Shown: positions 25,201 to 40,200 of the stretch, piece by piece | How positions within the stretch are numbered: the first letter of the stretch is position 1 | Layout: every line of letters starts with the position of its first letter | From: Ptychodera flava | Lineage: Eukaryota; Hemichordata; Enteropneusta; Ptychoderidae | Direction of reading: 5' to 3' | NCBI RefSeq assembly: GCF_041260155.1 | Contig: NC_091940.1 | Location: forward strand, 3,382,001 to 3,446,000 | DNA: 64,000 bases | The notes under the pieces: model-generated | Seen by the model: the letters and a program-made list of their open reading frames with translations, nothing else | Database searches by the model: none | Told to the model about the DNA's origin: nothing | Program-made: the position numbers and the translations under genes

Positions 25201-28200
25201 TTTTCACTGTCAGTTGTCCGAACAATATCTGAAAGCATATTGAATAAAAATGACAGCAACTGACAACGTCGTGTAATAAAGAGGGGCCGTTCACACATCT
25301 GTCGGTTTGTTTTGCGACTGCATGCAATCCTCAATGTTCTCCCCAGGCCGTTTAACAGGATCGGCCCCGATCCTTTATTTTTTTTGCCCGATCCTCTTTC
25401 ATATCCGCCGATACTCTTTAGTAAATGTGGTTGAAGACCTATTGTTTCTCAGCGGCGATTTTGTCACGCTTTTATTTCAGCGACCTTTTAGTGTGAAACG
25501 GCCGTAGTGCCGATGAACATTCGCTAAGACTTCAATTTAAAAAGCTTGAAATGTGTTAAGCTGCCGACCGTACCGTACAGACACCGTCCATTTCATACAA
25601 CGGACACGGTACAAGGCTTGGTCATGGAGGTAGGAAAATGCAACACCATGGCTCGGTGTTGCATTTTTGCCAGCGGGCACTCAGTCAAAGCATGGAGAAA
25701 CTTTCTTTTTTCATGGTCAAAGCATCTATACTATAGGCGACTACCATTGCCGCCAATGTCTCGTACTTGTAAGGATCCGAAGGTCAGGAAAAGTGATTTC
25801 AATCAGATGTGGCTAAAATCGTACGATTGGTTGACACAAATATCAGATGCAAAAAAGTATGGTACTTCGCGTGTTCAGGTCGTTGCGTATCCGAGCCGAG
25901 TTAGCCATTTTGAGATCCGTGTACGTCCACATGACATTGAAGCAATGTGTGTCACTTCCTGTCATGCATTCGTAACTTGCATGCGATTCACTCGATTGAC
26001 TTTGAGAAGCAGTTGCGTTTGATCAAGTTTCAAAATCCATGACCGTTTTAAAATATTAAAGGCACAATGAAATGAAGTAAAAAGAAACTGCACGAGCTAA
26101 AATCATCATTCGTTTGATCATCCGAATACAACAGCTATGTACATACCAGCGTAAAGTTGGCGTCATACTCATACTCATCCTCAGCCTCAGAGGTCACGCG
26201 AAAATGAGGATGAGGATGACGCTACAGCGTCAGCTTCACCGGCGTCAGATCCGATTATTCCCGAATGCATCTGATGGAATAGTAAGTGTAAAAATGACTT
26301 TAAAAATGTGCTCCAAGTTTCATGTCGCTGTAAATGTTAATCAAAACACAGTTGGGTTCGTATTTCATAATATTTAGTAAACTCTCTGCTTCTCACGATG
26401 TAGTTACAACGTAACATTCTTAGCCTTAATTTCAATTTAAAATTCAAAGGTGGCATTGACTTTTCAGGCCTCAAGTCATAGTTCTACAATTTAATTGTTT
26501 TACATATCCTCTGAATAATTAGGGCTTTTATATCGCCTCTCATAGTGGCGATTTTTACAAATTTCGGACCATGTATACCGTTTTGTACCAATTTTGGAAA
26601 TCTTAACGCAAGAGTTGAGAGGATACCAACAAACATATCCACGGATCCATGGACTGAAAATTACGAACATTTCCAAAAAACTAGCCTGTATGAGATATAA
26701 TAATGATTAAAAATTACCTGCGAACCAGTTTTACTATTCAAAAGAAAGTTGAGAAAGAATGGAGTTGTTATTTTCCTAAGTTATGGGCGAATTTTATCAT
26801 TTATCCGTCATCGTGTAGCGTAACTTCGGCAATCTTCGGATACGACGCTGAAGCTGGCGCTGAGCAGCGTCATTTTCAGCGTCAGCTAGAAAGGTCACCT
26901 GAGGCTGAGGATGAGATGAGGATGACGCCAACTTTACGCTGGTTCTACATAGGGTTCTGTACTGTATAGTTCAAAGGTCGCATGTGATCGAGATTAAGAG
27001 CGCCAGCGTGCTCCACACAAACATGCATGGCAGCCTACGCCGCGCAGTTGTCAAAGTTTTGTACGTTTGCCGAACTATGAGTCGATGAAATTTCAAATCT
27101 TTCTCTTGGAAATACCTGGTATCATTTTTTTTCGGGCCTCTCTTTATTATGAATAGAGTTTTAAAGTCAACGTATGTTTCTCTGCAGGCATGCTCCGCTG
27201 ACTCCGCATTGTAACTTTAATCACAGTGCAAATATTCAGTCCCGTATCAACTTGTCATGGACGCCGCACGTAAAAAAAGACGTTCATGGCTTTACCAATC
27301 GGGCTACAGACAATCATATAGTAACAGAGGATCATATGAAAACGTGCCACCATTTGCCACCGATTATTTCAAACACTGATCACTTCTCATGTTGGCCTAC
27401 TTTTGAATTTTCATGTTGGTATTGTACAATATATTTACTAAATTGTGCATTGTTTGTATTAGTTCAATGTTTTTTTTTCACTTTTGATGTTTTATTATTT
27501 ATTTAATGTAAATAAAAAGGATTTAAATTTAAAAATAAATTGTATAGCTTGCCATTTATCACTGCTGAATGGAGAAAATTTTGAAAATATTAAAAATGTC
27601 AGAAGTATATCACTGGAATGCCTTGTGAATAGCCCTGGTGATATGTAAATTATATGCAAATATTATGCAAATAAATATGCTAATTAGCCGCCCGCCTTTA
27701 ATTTTCATTTGTGGAGAACACTGTGGTATATAGGGATAACTTTTAATATACAATTTTTTTTGACAAAATGTCATGTGACCTTGGTGACCTTTGACCTCAA
27801 ATTTACATATTTGTCCATAACTCAGTAACCACAAGTGATACACCCTTCATGTATGGTATGATGGGACACTTTATGACGCCACATATTGTACCTCATTAAT
27901 TATGCACATATCTAATTTTGAGCGAGCCAATAGAGCTAGAGGTCTGATTTTTGGTGTATAGGGATAACTTAGCAATACAATTTTTTTTCAAAATGTCACG
28001 TGACCTTGATGACCTTAGACCTTGATTATACATATATATGCATAACTCAGTAACCACAAGTTCTATAAGCTTCAATTTTGATAGGATATTAGACCTTCAG
28101 ATTTCACATCTCGTACCTCATTTATTATGCACATATGTATTTCTTGGCTGGCCAACACAGCTAGAGGTCTGATCTTTTTTCCCGATTTAGAACCATAACT

Positions 28201-31200
28201 TAGACATGCCTCTTGTTATAAATTGGGAAAAATGACATAAACCTATGTGCCCATAGATGTGAACTTAAACACTCCAGCGATACTTTTTAATGACCACATT
28301 TCCCTGCCCCATCAAGACTAATACTCCTTTTACAAGTGGGGACTATGTCATTGACAATGACTTGTCCATAGAAGTGCTGCTGAGTTTTCAAAAGTTAAAA
28401 TGACATAACAACTGCATGCAATTTAAAGGAACATCATATATGTTGCATGTTACACTGACAGTAAATGAAATGACCTACAGTAAAACCCAGACTGGTTCAA
28501 GATGCAATGCAAAATCTTAGACACACTAAGTGCTCAGTAGATTTGGACTTTTCTTAAAAGTGACAAGAGTAATTTATCAGTACGTTCAAATAGCAATACA
28601 CATTCCCAACAGAGTGTCTTGAATGTTTTCATTTTTGGTGAAGTTTAGAGCCAAAAAAAGAGCCATGATGGCAAATTGAAATGTCTATGCTAGTAATTGC
28701 TGACATCTTGAAGAGAAGTCTTTATTTAGAGCATAGTGTTACTTATATGTCATCTCTGGAGCAATAATTTACCCTAGCTGATGACAGAGTCTTCATCAAT
28801 GTACATAGGAAACAGGGAACAAGAAGCAAGAATGTGGAATGACTATTGTTTAGTAATTGTTTTGCCTGTAACTCTACATGCCAATTGCATAATGGTCACA
28901 GCTATAGGTACAAAGACTTCTAAAGATAGGTCAATGTGTATAGTCAAAACTATTGTCTGCTGCTCACCATATTGAAATATTTCAAATTGCTGTGACAATG
29001 GGCCATTGTAATTTGTCAAAGTGTGCAAATACACAATTGCATCCATTTAAATGGAAAAAAATAATGTTGAATGGTTTGCCCGGGTTGATGTTTTCATGTC
29101 AGGCAATCAGTGATTATTATATTATGTTTATGAAATATATTTTGTTTTGAAGTGAAAAGCTTGTAGCATTGTGATACGACAGCATAATTTCATTTGATGG
29201 TAAAGTCTTACTTGACATTGATAGCAACGTGTAAATCAATATTCTATCTGTAGCAAGCCACATGTTGAGAACAAGTCACATGATAAGAAACTAGAGTTCA
29301 GAAGGCTAGTGCCCTCAGGCTCTAAAAAAGTGATGGCATAGGGAATTTTTTCATGAAAAGAAAAGTAATGCACAGCTTTTTGGCATTAAAGCCATTGTTA
29401 TCATGTAATAGATTTCAATCAAATCACTTGTACTGTCTCTCTGCATAGCCAATGTATATATCTAAACCAAACTTCAAGATTCCAGTAAATTGACTGTTTG
29501 GTACAGACAGATATTTTGGAACACCTGATAATTTATTTCCACAAATGTTGCTTTATCATTACAGTGATTCTAAATAATAATGGTGAGCATGAATATTCAT
29601 GTATTATCTATAGTTATTTAATGAATGAATTTAGTACCAAACCATGGCTTTCATTCATGAAAACTGTAAGATATTACCAAAGTGGAGCCTTGGATCAATC
29701 ATAAAAACTTATTGACAAATCCTATTAAAACATATTTATGCCAAAAACAAAATTATGTTTTGTAATAGGAACAAAACAGTAATTAATTGATTGCAATTTG
29801 ATGGCAGCCAGCTAAAAAGTATGAATTTTTGGTATTTATTGACACAATGTTGCTGTTGTGAAATCACCAAGAGGAACAATAGCAATGGAATTGTGTACTT
29901 TCAATTTTCTGTCATTCTCTTCACTGTTGCTCCGTTATTCAATGTTAGATTATAATCCCAGGCCCTCTGTCCATCACGGCTAGGTTAATTCTGATACAAG
30001 TCATCCAGGAGTGAAAATACAGTGGAGGAAATTGATTATTGTTGCAATTGCCAGAACAGCCAGTGATGTCACCAGTTTCTGTGTGTAGTTCAAAGGTCAT
30101 TGCGACTTGCTGTACCAAGAGACAATACTGTACCTTTACTGCCTATGGAATGTAATTTCATAAAATTACAGTGGAAGATTAATGTGCACTGTTCTGCCTA
30201 GTCATTGTTGCTGATTGTTAGCATTGTCATTCATTCACATTCACAATATTTGTTCTTCCAACAGAGCTGTATTTACATTGTCCCCATGAGTCCTATTCAT
30301 CCATACCGGTACTAGTGATGACAAGAACTGTGCTGTGAATTCCCTCTGCAATTCTGACTTTGTGATGTGACATCTCTCTTTGTGTTGGATAGGCATCAAA
30401 GCAAACGGTTTTGTGCAAATTGTGTTGGTCTCACATGACATGCCTACCATGTACATCTATAGCATGCTAAACTAAGGAAGATTTCAATATGAAAATTTAA
30501 GGACATAATTTACACTATTGTAATATACCACTGACAAATTTGAAGTGAAAAACATTGATTAAATTTCGGAATACCCAGTACCTAGATTATTGAATACAGT
30601 AGGTCTCTCTCTACAGAAAGATCTGGCTCACATTTGAAAAATCAGAAAACATTTCACCAGTATTATCACTGATTCTGTATAAATATTAATCTTGCATATC
30701 ATGGCTTGAAATAAACAGTAGTCCCTTGCCCAAGGACAACCAAACCTTGACTTGAGACTACTTATTTCTGGTACACCACTTATTCGTGTGTGTCATAGAA
30801 TGAAAATGCAATATCCAGATGAATAGGCAGTGTTTAGATGAATGGGGAGTGTTGGCTCCAAGCTAATTTGTACATTTTGAAATCAATGGTCAGTGATAAT
30901 GGCTAAACCTGGTGAAATTCCAACAATAATGAGAAATTGATAAATTGATCATCAACTGTAATTTATTCATGCTAAAACTTCTTTGGCCATTCAGGATGAT
31001 AAAAAAGATTTAAGATATTTGTCTTGTATTTATTTGCCTACATTGTTTGATTAGCCTATATTAAAAGAATTTTGATTATTTTGTGGTATACTTTATACAG
31101 CATTTCAGCTAGAAAGTGCTGTCATGAGCTGTCACTATATTGCTTGGCTTACTAGCTGAACATACATGTATGAATTTAATCTGTTTGTCAAATTTTCAGA

Positions 31201-34200
31201 CCCAGTGACATATAATTTAAAACACGCCATATGGCTGGGTAAAAGCAGTCTACAAGATAATTTCCCAGGACTACTAATTTTAGGAAATGAGGTTGTCCAT
31301 TCATTCTGCCATGTGAAAAAGTTAATTTTGAACCATAAAACCCATCACTGAAAGACACTGTGGAGAAACTTCAGGCCATCCTTTGCAATTAAAAAATGAA
31401 TGTTACATATTTTTACCACAAGTACGAAAAAATCAAATTAAGGATTCCTCTTTGTATAAATTGTATCTGATCAATCCAACCACCCTGTAATTTCATCAGG
31501 CGTAATTATTTAATATCTATTTTTAAATAGTCATGCAGATATGGTAGCACAAACATGCTGTAGACTTTAATTGTAACTTCCCTGGACAGTCAACCAGGCT
31601 TTTGTTGTAGGCCTTTGTTGTCGTTAGATATGAAAAGAATGGAAATATAAAAAGAATTGGAAAGTAAAAGTAATGGAAAGTATCCCAGCATGCAAATATG
31701 AGTTTATGGATGTCGTCAAGGCTTAACATTTTAAAGATTCTTTTTACATTGTGTAGTCGACACTTTGATTAATAGCATCTGTTCTAACAATAAAAATCAT
31801 TAATAGAAAGTACAGACAATTGAATTTGCATGATCTAGGAAGCAATAATTACTTTTTGTTTTGTCACTCTGGATAATGGAATCTTCCACAATACCATGGC
31901 AACTAGGCATTCATTTGCATCATCATACCTTGTGTGACCTCCGTGCTGTCATGGTGTAGAGCATGTTACAGGACTGAAATGTTTGGAGAAATTGTGGTGG
32001 ATTGAGTTTTGATAGCTGTACAACTGATGGCTTTCTTTGATGGTTCATCTGTCAAATTTGATAGTGAGGACTTTCTGCTTTATGGATTTTATGGAACAGT
32101 AAGTCACTGCCCTCAGTTGCTAGTTCTCATACTCACAGCGTAGCCTTGTGCATGCATAATGGCGCTGGCCAATGTCTTTTGAAATCTACAATCACTTCAC
32201 AGCCAGTGTGATTGTTTTTGTCCTTGTCAGCTCAGTGAATTCAGTGTGACTGTAGATTTCATCTGAGGTTCATTTACTGACTTTTTCGTAGAATTAGAGC
32301 CATTTCTGAAAACTGAGGCTAGTGCCTTTGTTCTATTCTAGAAAGATGACACTGACATGCTATCTAAACTGTATGTTTTCTGTTTCTGCTGGTACTCTAT
32401 GCTAGTGAAGGTGTGTCTTCTACAATAGACACTGCTCTACTCTCAATGAATATAAACCAAACTCTGCGTAATGTGTTTGTATTTCACTCAGAGAATACTA
32501 CAGCTTTCAAAATGTTATACACGGATTAAAACTGTTGAAATAATGTAGACAAAAATTGGTTTGATACCATTTGACAGCTATGCACTCAACATTGTAGTGC
32601 ATTTCTTTAAAAATGAAATCATAAAAATACTTGTAAAAAAATCATGAACTCTCCCTTGATAACAGTGTAACTTGTTCTATCACAAATAGCATACATCCCC
32701 GGCTGTGTTCTGAATACAACAAAAATAGCTGGTATTATTATTCAAAACAGTTGTGATAAATATAGCATCCTTGTACATCTTCTTACATTGTAATTATCAG
32801 TCAATAGTAAATAATATTGAATGATTGAGAGAGATGTACATGCCTCCATACCACATTTCTTATTTTCACTATTTTCGTTGTTTATTTATTATTTATACAT
32901 TAGAGTATCTACCATGTTGATTACCCTAATTATAGTCATAAACAAAGCTGACAAAGAAAGCAGTAATATAATAGTTACTGATCAGAAGTACATATCACCT
33001 GTGATGAACTGACAGCCACTGTGACAAGCTGTAAATCTTGTGTGAGGTCATGCATGGTTTTGTGAACATTCTGAAACTTTTGTATTTTACACTATACCTA
33101 AACACAAAATGATATCATCTTGTTCCTTTGATAAAACTACTATGTTCAACTTTAAACGTTTTGAACTTTGGCCAGCATTTCAAATTTTCCTTAACATTGT
33201 GCACATGCTTAAATTATTATGCTAGTGACCTTTTCATGTGTAGAAAAATCTCTCAACAATTTGGTAACTTTAAAATTTGTATACTGAATTTTAGAAAGGG
33301 AAAAATCAAAATTGCCCATTGACTATGTGCATCATATATGCATTTCTGTTGATTGAACACAGCTTACAGGATAACAATTTCCAGTTTAAATATGAAGAGA
33401 CAGTTTTCAAGATTCATTGCTTCAGGTAAAAGATAAAAGCAAAGACAGACAGAATTTACACAGATAACTACAGTCTCAGATATTAAATCTCTCAATGGCA
33501 AAACAATACTCACTATAAAAAGCTGTGTATCAGAAAGAAGGATAACTTTTTATGACCAGTTGAAAACATCCAAGGTACATGTACATGTAAACATTATATA
33601 CACCAAGGATACTGTCTGTCAATGTGCCCAGGCATTGAATTGCTATGCCTATACCTTTTCTTGAAACGGGTTGCATACAATAGGCCATATTTTATGACTC
33701 CTGAATGACCTTACATCCTAAAACTAGTATTTAGTATTCAAATTCAGCATTTAGGCAAGACAAAATGAATCATTTTTGCTTGAGAGTGCATATGAATGGC
33801 AATAGTGCATAGTGGTAGGGTTATACAGAGTGTTTACTCAAACCAATGGATTCATTACAATGAAAACATCAAGATGTAAGGTAACACAGTCATAAAAATG
33901 GTCAATTGTGCTTTACCCTCCAGTGATGGCACAAAGCAAAGTAAACAAATGTGTGCATACAGTTATTTAGAAATTTTACATGGATACAACTACGTGTAGC
34001 TATACTATGTACATGTATTCATAGCCATCATTACAAACAGTGAAGATAGAGAAGTTGTAGCCATTTCATGGCTATCGATATAAACATTGACCGTTCAGCA
34101 ACAGGAATTGTGACACACTTGCAATCATAATCATAGAATCTGTAGATACAATTGTTCCAGTGATGATTGTCATGAGTATTGTTCTCAAATAGTATACGAT

Positions 34201-37200
34201 TCAAAGCTGCACTGCTTTGTGTGGTGTTTGTTGTCAACTAATTTGTCTGTCTCCATGGATTACCATGGTAATCTGACACACGCGGCTCAGCAGGTTTTTG
34301 AAATCGATATGGCCCATATCTTGTCTCCTAAACTTCAGCATTTTGCAAAAGTTGGCCACAGGTGGCGCAATCCCAACTAAATTCATCTTTATAGGGCCAT
34401 CCAATGGGTAGGCATGAAAAGACAAGTTTTATGGTAAAGTGAAAATGTTATTTGTTTGCATGGTAATGGGGCCATAAGTGTGATGATAAAAATACATTAA
34501 TTTGCTCTTTGTTGTGGTGATGTTTGAGTGTTCATAGCCTCTTGTCTGTCTTGATATGTAATGTAATAAAAGCAAATGAGATTCACAGAATGACTATTGT
34601 AATTGAAATAACAGGCAATACAATGTCAGTAAATCTCAACTGCCACTTTGCTTAGCTTTTATGACTGTATTAAAATCAATAAAACTTTTTCAGAGTAAAC
34701 ATCTCTGTTGTACATAGTAAAGGTTTACTGTTTCTTAGATCTGGTAACACAGACTAAAGTAGACAAACTTCCATAAAGTATAGTAACAATGTATTGTCAT
34801 GATGTTTTCACTTGTGTATTGATTCCATAGAGATATCAAATTTCCATCCTCTCTGTTATGATATGTGATAGTGTATGAGGGTTGTACAATATGCTGTTTA
34901 CAATACTGGCCTTCAGAGCCATAGTCTCAATTAAAAATTACATTTAGACTGAGAGATTGGATGTTATATCAAAGACAGGCATTGGCACAGGTTATGACAG
35001 AAAACCGTAATGGACTGAATGGCCTAGTCTTTGATCAACACAATACAATGTTGTACCTTTTGTTAAGAATTAAACAAAACCATAAAAACAGAATGAATGA
35101 ACCAATCATCCAAGGAGGATTGAATGCATTATACCTAATGAAAATCAATCTAAGATTTGTATAGTTCATGTTTTTGTAAATCATACAATCAATGTACTAT
35201 GTAAATTCTGAAATGCATATTTTTAAATGTCTAAATGCAATGATTACAAACTGTTAAAATTCAGTAGAGAAGTGAAATTTGATATTTAGCTAAAATTCAG
35301 TTTTGCATACATGGTCAGTAAATGGTATAAGTGAAATCTTTATTATGAATGTATCCTTCATGTATAGTCTAGAATGATAGCAATACAAAGATGACTCAGA
35401 ATTTGGTACCAACACACTGGAAATTGAGTCAGTTGTACATGTATATTGAAATAGTCAAGTGAAATTAGCAATGTTTATGCATAAGGAACACATTCTGAAA
35501 ACCCCAGTACATTTTGGCCAAGTGTTCAGATTTAAAAAGGTCAAAGAAAATGAATTTTGTACAACAAAAGCATTTGTATCACAAGCAGTATTATAATTCC
35601 TGGCTTTACAAGCTGCAGGTTAGCTTCAGAAATATTGGACTGCATGAAGCAAAGCTTCTTATTGTGCATGCTTCAAAAGAAGCGGGACTTTGAAACTGAT
35701 AGTAGGGTTGCACATCTGTCAGCCAATGAATGACTGTTTAATTTGAGATGACCGGTATTGGTTTCATGTGTGGAATTTGAACGGCTTGAATTACCTCTAG
35801 GGCAAATATTACGTGAAACATGTCAACAAGAGGCAGTATCTCCTCCTGATGTTTCTACTTTTCAAATTTCTGTACTGACATCATATTTTGGAGATGGGAC
35901 TTAGTTGTACAACCCAGGTAAAGGTACATGTATCATTGATTTTACTGAGTGCATGATTGGAATTTTCTCCATCTTTGTGATGACAGTCTTTTGGTGTACC
36001 ACAGCCATGAAATGTAATGATGTCTGCCGATTACATTACATACATATACAGATGGCATTTGAAATATTATGTTTTGAGAGGCCACGCATGGTAGCATTCA
36101 AAGAGTGTATTTTACACACAATATTCCCTTCTTTTTTCTATTATCAGGACCAAAACTGTCTTTGTGAAGTTTGTCTTTACTTTAGAGTTATGATGGTCTA
36201 AAGCTCACTATCGTTATGTGATAATGTACATGTATATACTAACAGTATACTGATTTCTAAACCATACCGCTTTCCACTTTTTGCTGATATTAGATACAAT
36301 GCCCAAATAATTTACCAAATTATTGTCCTTTATAGAAGGCAAATTTCTTCATCGATGGTAACCTTGGTATATGGATTTGATAATACATGTAGTGTAATAT
36401 TCAATAAGAATCAATGCATAGTTTTCACTCTGCTGTGTCAGTGTCCTGGTAATTATAGTATTGGTAGTTGGATTGGTTATTATTGCAGCTGCAAAATAAA
36501 TCAACACGCACTGAGAGGCAGTGAGGAAGATTACTTTGTTCTCACTGACATGTACATGTCATCTGCTCAGCTGCATATAAAGGGGAGAACCATTTGATTT
36601 TTGGGGGGGGGTATGGAGGAAATGGGTATGGGAGCAAATTTTTTTTTCCTGTCACAGTGACAGCAATTTTTTTTTTCTACTGTCAGAGCTGCATCAATTT
36701 TTTTTTTCCAAATGGAGTAGCAATGTAAATTTTTTTTTCTTTGTCATCAAGTTTGTGATGCGTTGTATGTAAGGGAGCCGTCATTATTTACGGCCTGAAA
36801 CTCAGAAATTTCAAGTGACACCCCCCCCCACCCCCCCCACCCCCCCGTCAACCATGATGAATTTGAGTAACTCCCCTCTCTAACTCTGAAATTTTGACTG
36901 ATCCCCCACTTAGAAAAGTTAAATACAAATACATGTATTTGTAAAATTTACAAATACAGCAACAGTAAAGACCTTTGAAATCCTGATGTACTCTGGTAGA
37001 CTATCATCAGTTATCTCATGATGGTTCAAAAAAGGTGAACCCATCAAAATGAAATTGCAAGTCACAATAAAATAAAGATATAAAAGCTCACGCAGTATCT
37101 AACCATATAGTATATTGTTAATTTGGATGGGTATTATGACAGGATTTTTACTAGGATATCTGACCGGGCAGAATTTGAAAGTACAGGGGAGAACACGTAC

Positions 37201-40200
37201 GTGAGAGGCTTAGGGGGAAAGTGTCACAGGGGCTTTCCCCTATCTTGCATGGAAAGTTTAAGATATTGATGTGTGCAATGGTGCAGTCTGGTGCGATCTG
37301 AGAGGTGTTTTTTAATTTTTTTTTACTAAGTGAAACTGTTAGAACACCCCAAGGGGGAGAGCAGGAGAGGGGGTTTCCCCCTCTCGTATTGGAAATTTTG
37401 GGAAATTGATGTGTTTAATGGTGCAATCTGAGAGGAGTTTCAGGTTATTTTGCATTTGGTAAAACTGTTTGAAAATGACATTGAACACTGCAATATTTTT
37501 TTACATTTTATGCATGATCAGTGTTTGTGTCACAATATTCAACAACCAAACAATGACAATACAATTTGTGAAAAACAGTTCTGTTTGCCAGAGACTGAAG
37601 ATAAATAAATATACAGGAACGGAAAATCTGTGACCTTCTTGTGTCATTTCTCCAGCTGCCAGCTTCTAGTGAAAAGCATGAATATGGTATGTTTAACTGT
37701 CAAAATGGTCATTGAACTGAGGTAAATGAAAACATGTTTCTGTGATAATAAAGGATGAATTCACAACAGTTCAGTTTTGTCCTAGATCCTGTGAAAATTT
37801 TGAGAAATTGATGTGCTACAGTGCAGTGTAGTGCAATCAGATAGGTATTTTAAATTTGTCTTTTACCAGTAACACTGTTAGAAGAGCCAAGGGGGGGGGG
37901 GGGGGAGCAGAACGAGAGGGGGTGCCCCCCTCTCGCATTGAAAATTTGAGAAATGGATGAGTGCAATGGTGCAATCTGAGATGTGTTTCAATTTATTTCG
38001 CCAAAAAAATTGAGTAACCCTGTCCCCCTTCTTCCTGTCCACATTTTGAGTAACGCCCCCTGAAGTTTTCAATTTTTTTAGTGACCCTCTCCCTTGTATT
38101 TCATTACATTTGTTGTTCCTCAATATTTCATTGTCAACTTGTACATCTTCCTAATATATTTATATTGAGAGAATAATATATTGATTTTAACACTAGTTTA
38201 TTGACTCCTGTCTTGTGTTTTAAAATTTTCACAATTTACAGAAGTCAAAAAGTCCCCTTTAGATAGTGCCTATGCCATTGAGATATTGCAACAGAAATCC
38301 TGAAATATGATTTCTTGGGTCAGAAAGGGAAGGAAAATATTGAGTGCACTGAGGTGTAAGTAGACCTATGTAGTGCATGCTTATATCATAAGTGCTGGGA
38401 AAAAACATAAGAATTGCTTGTGGTAAAAACATTTGCGCCGCCTATGGCGGCGCGCCGGCAAGGAATACAGTCTGTATGACAATTTTTTTTTTCTCAGGCC
38501 ATGGCAGGATCAATTTTTTTTTTTCTTCTATCTCACCTGGCGACAAATTTTTTTTTCTCAAAATCCTCCATACCCCCCCCCCCCAGAAATCAATGGTGTT
38601 CCCCTAAGGTCTCTGCATGTACTACACAGATATACACAGATAACTTCCATGGAACACTGAGGATCTGTGTGAAGTTCATGAATGTGGGTTGCATTTTACA
38701 AGCATAGATGGAACTTACTTTTGTCACAGAGCAAGTAGAAAAGTCACTGGCCCATATAAAGTACATGTACATAATCATCAATAATACCTATAATAATAGG
38801 GTATTATAGACTGTATGTGCCTATCAGTTTACAACATCCATGTGTTCTGTTGACTACATTGCAATATTTATCATTTGCAAAGCCAATGTCCCAGACAGAT
38901 CTTTGATAAGAATCAAAGTGGATTTATACTCTGTGCTGACCAAACACTTGAAATAGATACACGTACATGTATGTTGGCTTTACAACCTTTATGTTGATAC
39001 TAGTGTGGTGTGTTCATAATTATTATCAGTGCCTACACATATTTTCTATCAGAGTAGGAGTTTATTTAAACAGGGTTTGTACGGTCCTGGAAAACCCTGG
39101 AATTTTATTTTAGCCCTGGAAAACCCTGAAAAACCCTGGAAAAATGTGATTTAGCCCTGGAAAACCCTGTAAAATGAAGATACTTGAGACTGATGTAGTT
39201 GAACTTGACAAATCTGATAATAAATATTCAGAGAAAGCTGAATCTACAGGGAAATGTCTTTTGTCGCAAAGTTAAATAGTCTCAGAAGGAGTGCAAATTC
39301 TGAGACTGCAAAAGAGAAAAACAAACTGAAATACAATCAGTAGCTATACAGTTAGAAGAAAAAGCTCAGGAATTAAAGCAGTAGATAGGTACTTTGTGTC
39401 GATAGAAGTCGAGTATAAATTTGTTCCCATGGTCAAGAGCCCTGGAAAATTACTTGATTTTAGTTGAAATAGCCCTGGAAAACTGGTAAAAAAACCCTGG
39501 AAAGCCCTGGAATTTTATTTGTCCCAAGGTGTACGAACCCTGTTAAATGTGCTCATTGGTGTTTGCTGACAGTTTTGAAAGGATTGCGCCCTTGAGCAAG
39601 GCACTTTACTCCTCAGTGCTCCATTGGGGGCTAGTGGGTTATGCATACCTCATTCTGTAATTGGGCTAACGCCTGTTGGATGATGGACTGAATAAAAAAA
39701 AAGGATTCTTAGCAAGATTCACACCCTTTAACTACATTGATGATACTTCAACTGTCAAATTAGATGTTTAATAATATTTACACTCAGCAGGATGAAAATG
39801 ACATTTGTATCTACTTGAAAAAAAGGTTAGATATCAAATATTTCCAGGTTATTGAAAATCAAATTTGATGTATACTTAAAACAAACCCTTCTAAAAATGT
39901 GGACAATATCTACATGTATGCATTTCAAAGTATCTACAATTTTGATGTTCAATTTGTATATATAATTTTGTGTTTAGATTGCTGATGGTGCACAGATACC
40001 ACCTGGCAATCGTCCAATGGTAAGACAGCCAAGTGGAAAGAAACAGCTGCCTGCAGTACCTGATGCAGAAGCCCAATACAACTCACAGAAAATGATTGAA
40101 AAAAGACAGATTGCAGCAGATCTGCTCAATGGAGCTACCTCTTATGGACCATTTTTCCTAGAATATTCACTGCTTGCAGAGTAGTAAGTTTACATTCTTA

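Larger units (their letters stand above)
25074..27723 (+). mobile_element. 2.65-kb hAT-like non-autonomous transposon
   Basis: Perfect 13-bp terminal inverted repeats CAGTGTTCTCCAC (25074) and GTGGAGAACACTG (ends 27723), with subterminal GACGGGCGG / CCGCCCGCC, interrupt the tandem array of element B. CAGTG-type ends suit hAT elements. No 8-bp target duplication is seen; about 40 bp of the host unit is missing at the junction, so the site was rearranged. An open stretch near 25756-25870 ([19 protein letters not shown], then LKSYDWL) loosely resembles the N-terminus of hAT-type zinc-finger transposases, but no DDE or dimerisation region is visible. At least two further elements are nested inside. 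Confidence 0.7.
23949..28365 (+). mobile_element. hairpin-headed element B, copy 1 (tandem, interrupted)
   Basis: Two heads occur in tandem (23949 and 24389: AGTCCCC..GGAC..GTCC..GGGGACTTATAG, then CCGTCCGT repeats, then ATCTCAGA). The body holds four or more ~217-227 bp units (GACAAAATGTCACGTGACC at 24478, 24704, 24921 and 27762; a diverged one at 27989). The tail is AAGTGGGGACT plus a small hairpin GTCATTGACAATGAC (28347-28361). Both ends match the copy at 44618-47160. A 2.65-kb hAT-like element interrupts it at 25074-27723. No protein is encoded. Confidence 0.7.

Noticed and set aside
25546..26022. 158-codon open frame considered as an intact hAT transposase
   Set aside because: Only a short segment loosely resembles a transposase zinc-finger region; there are no catalytic or dimerisation motifs, so it is treated as a remnant within the element.
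34234..34425. 63-codon minus-strand open frame ([21 protein letters not shown]) that looks protein-like
   Set aside because: No family recognised, no paired splice sites and no neighbouring exon in phase; left unannotated.
39581..39640. tRNA gene, suggested by the SINE-like text
   Set aside because: No cloverleaf, A box or B box could be built; only the SINE core and A-rich tail are present.
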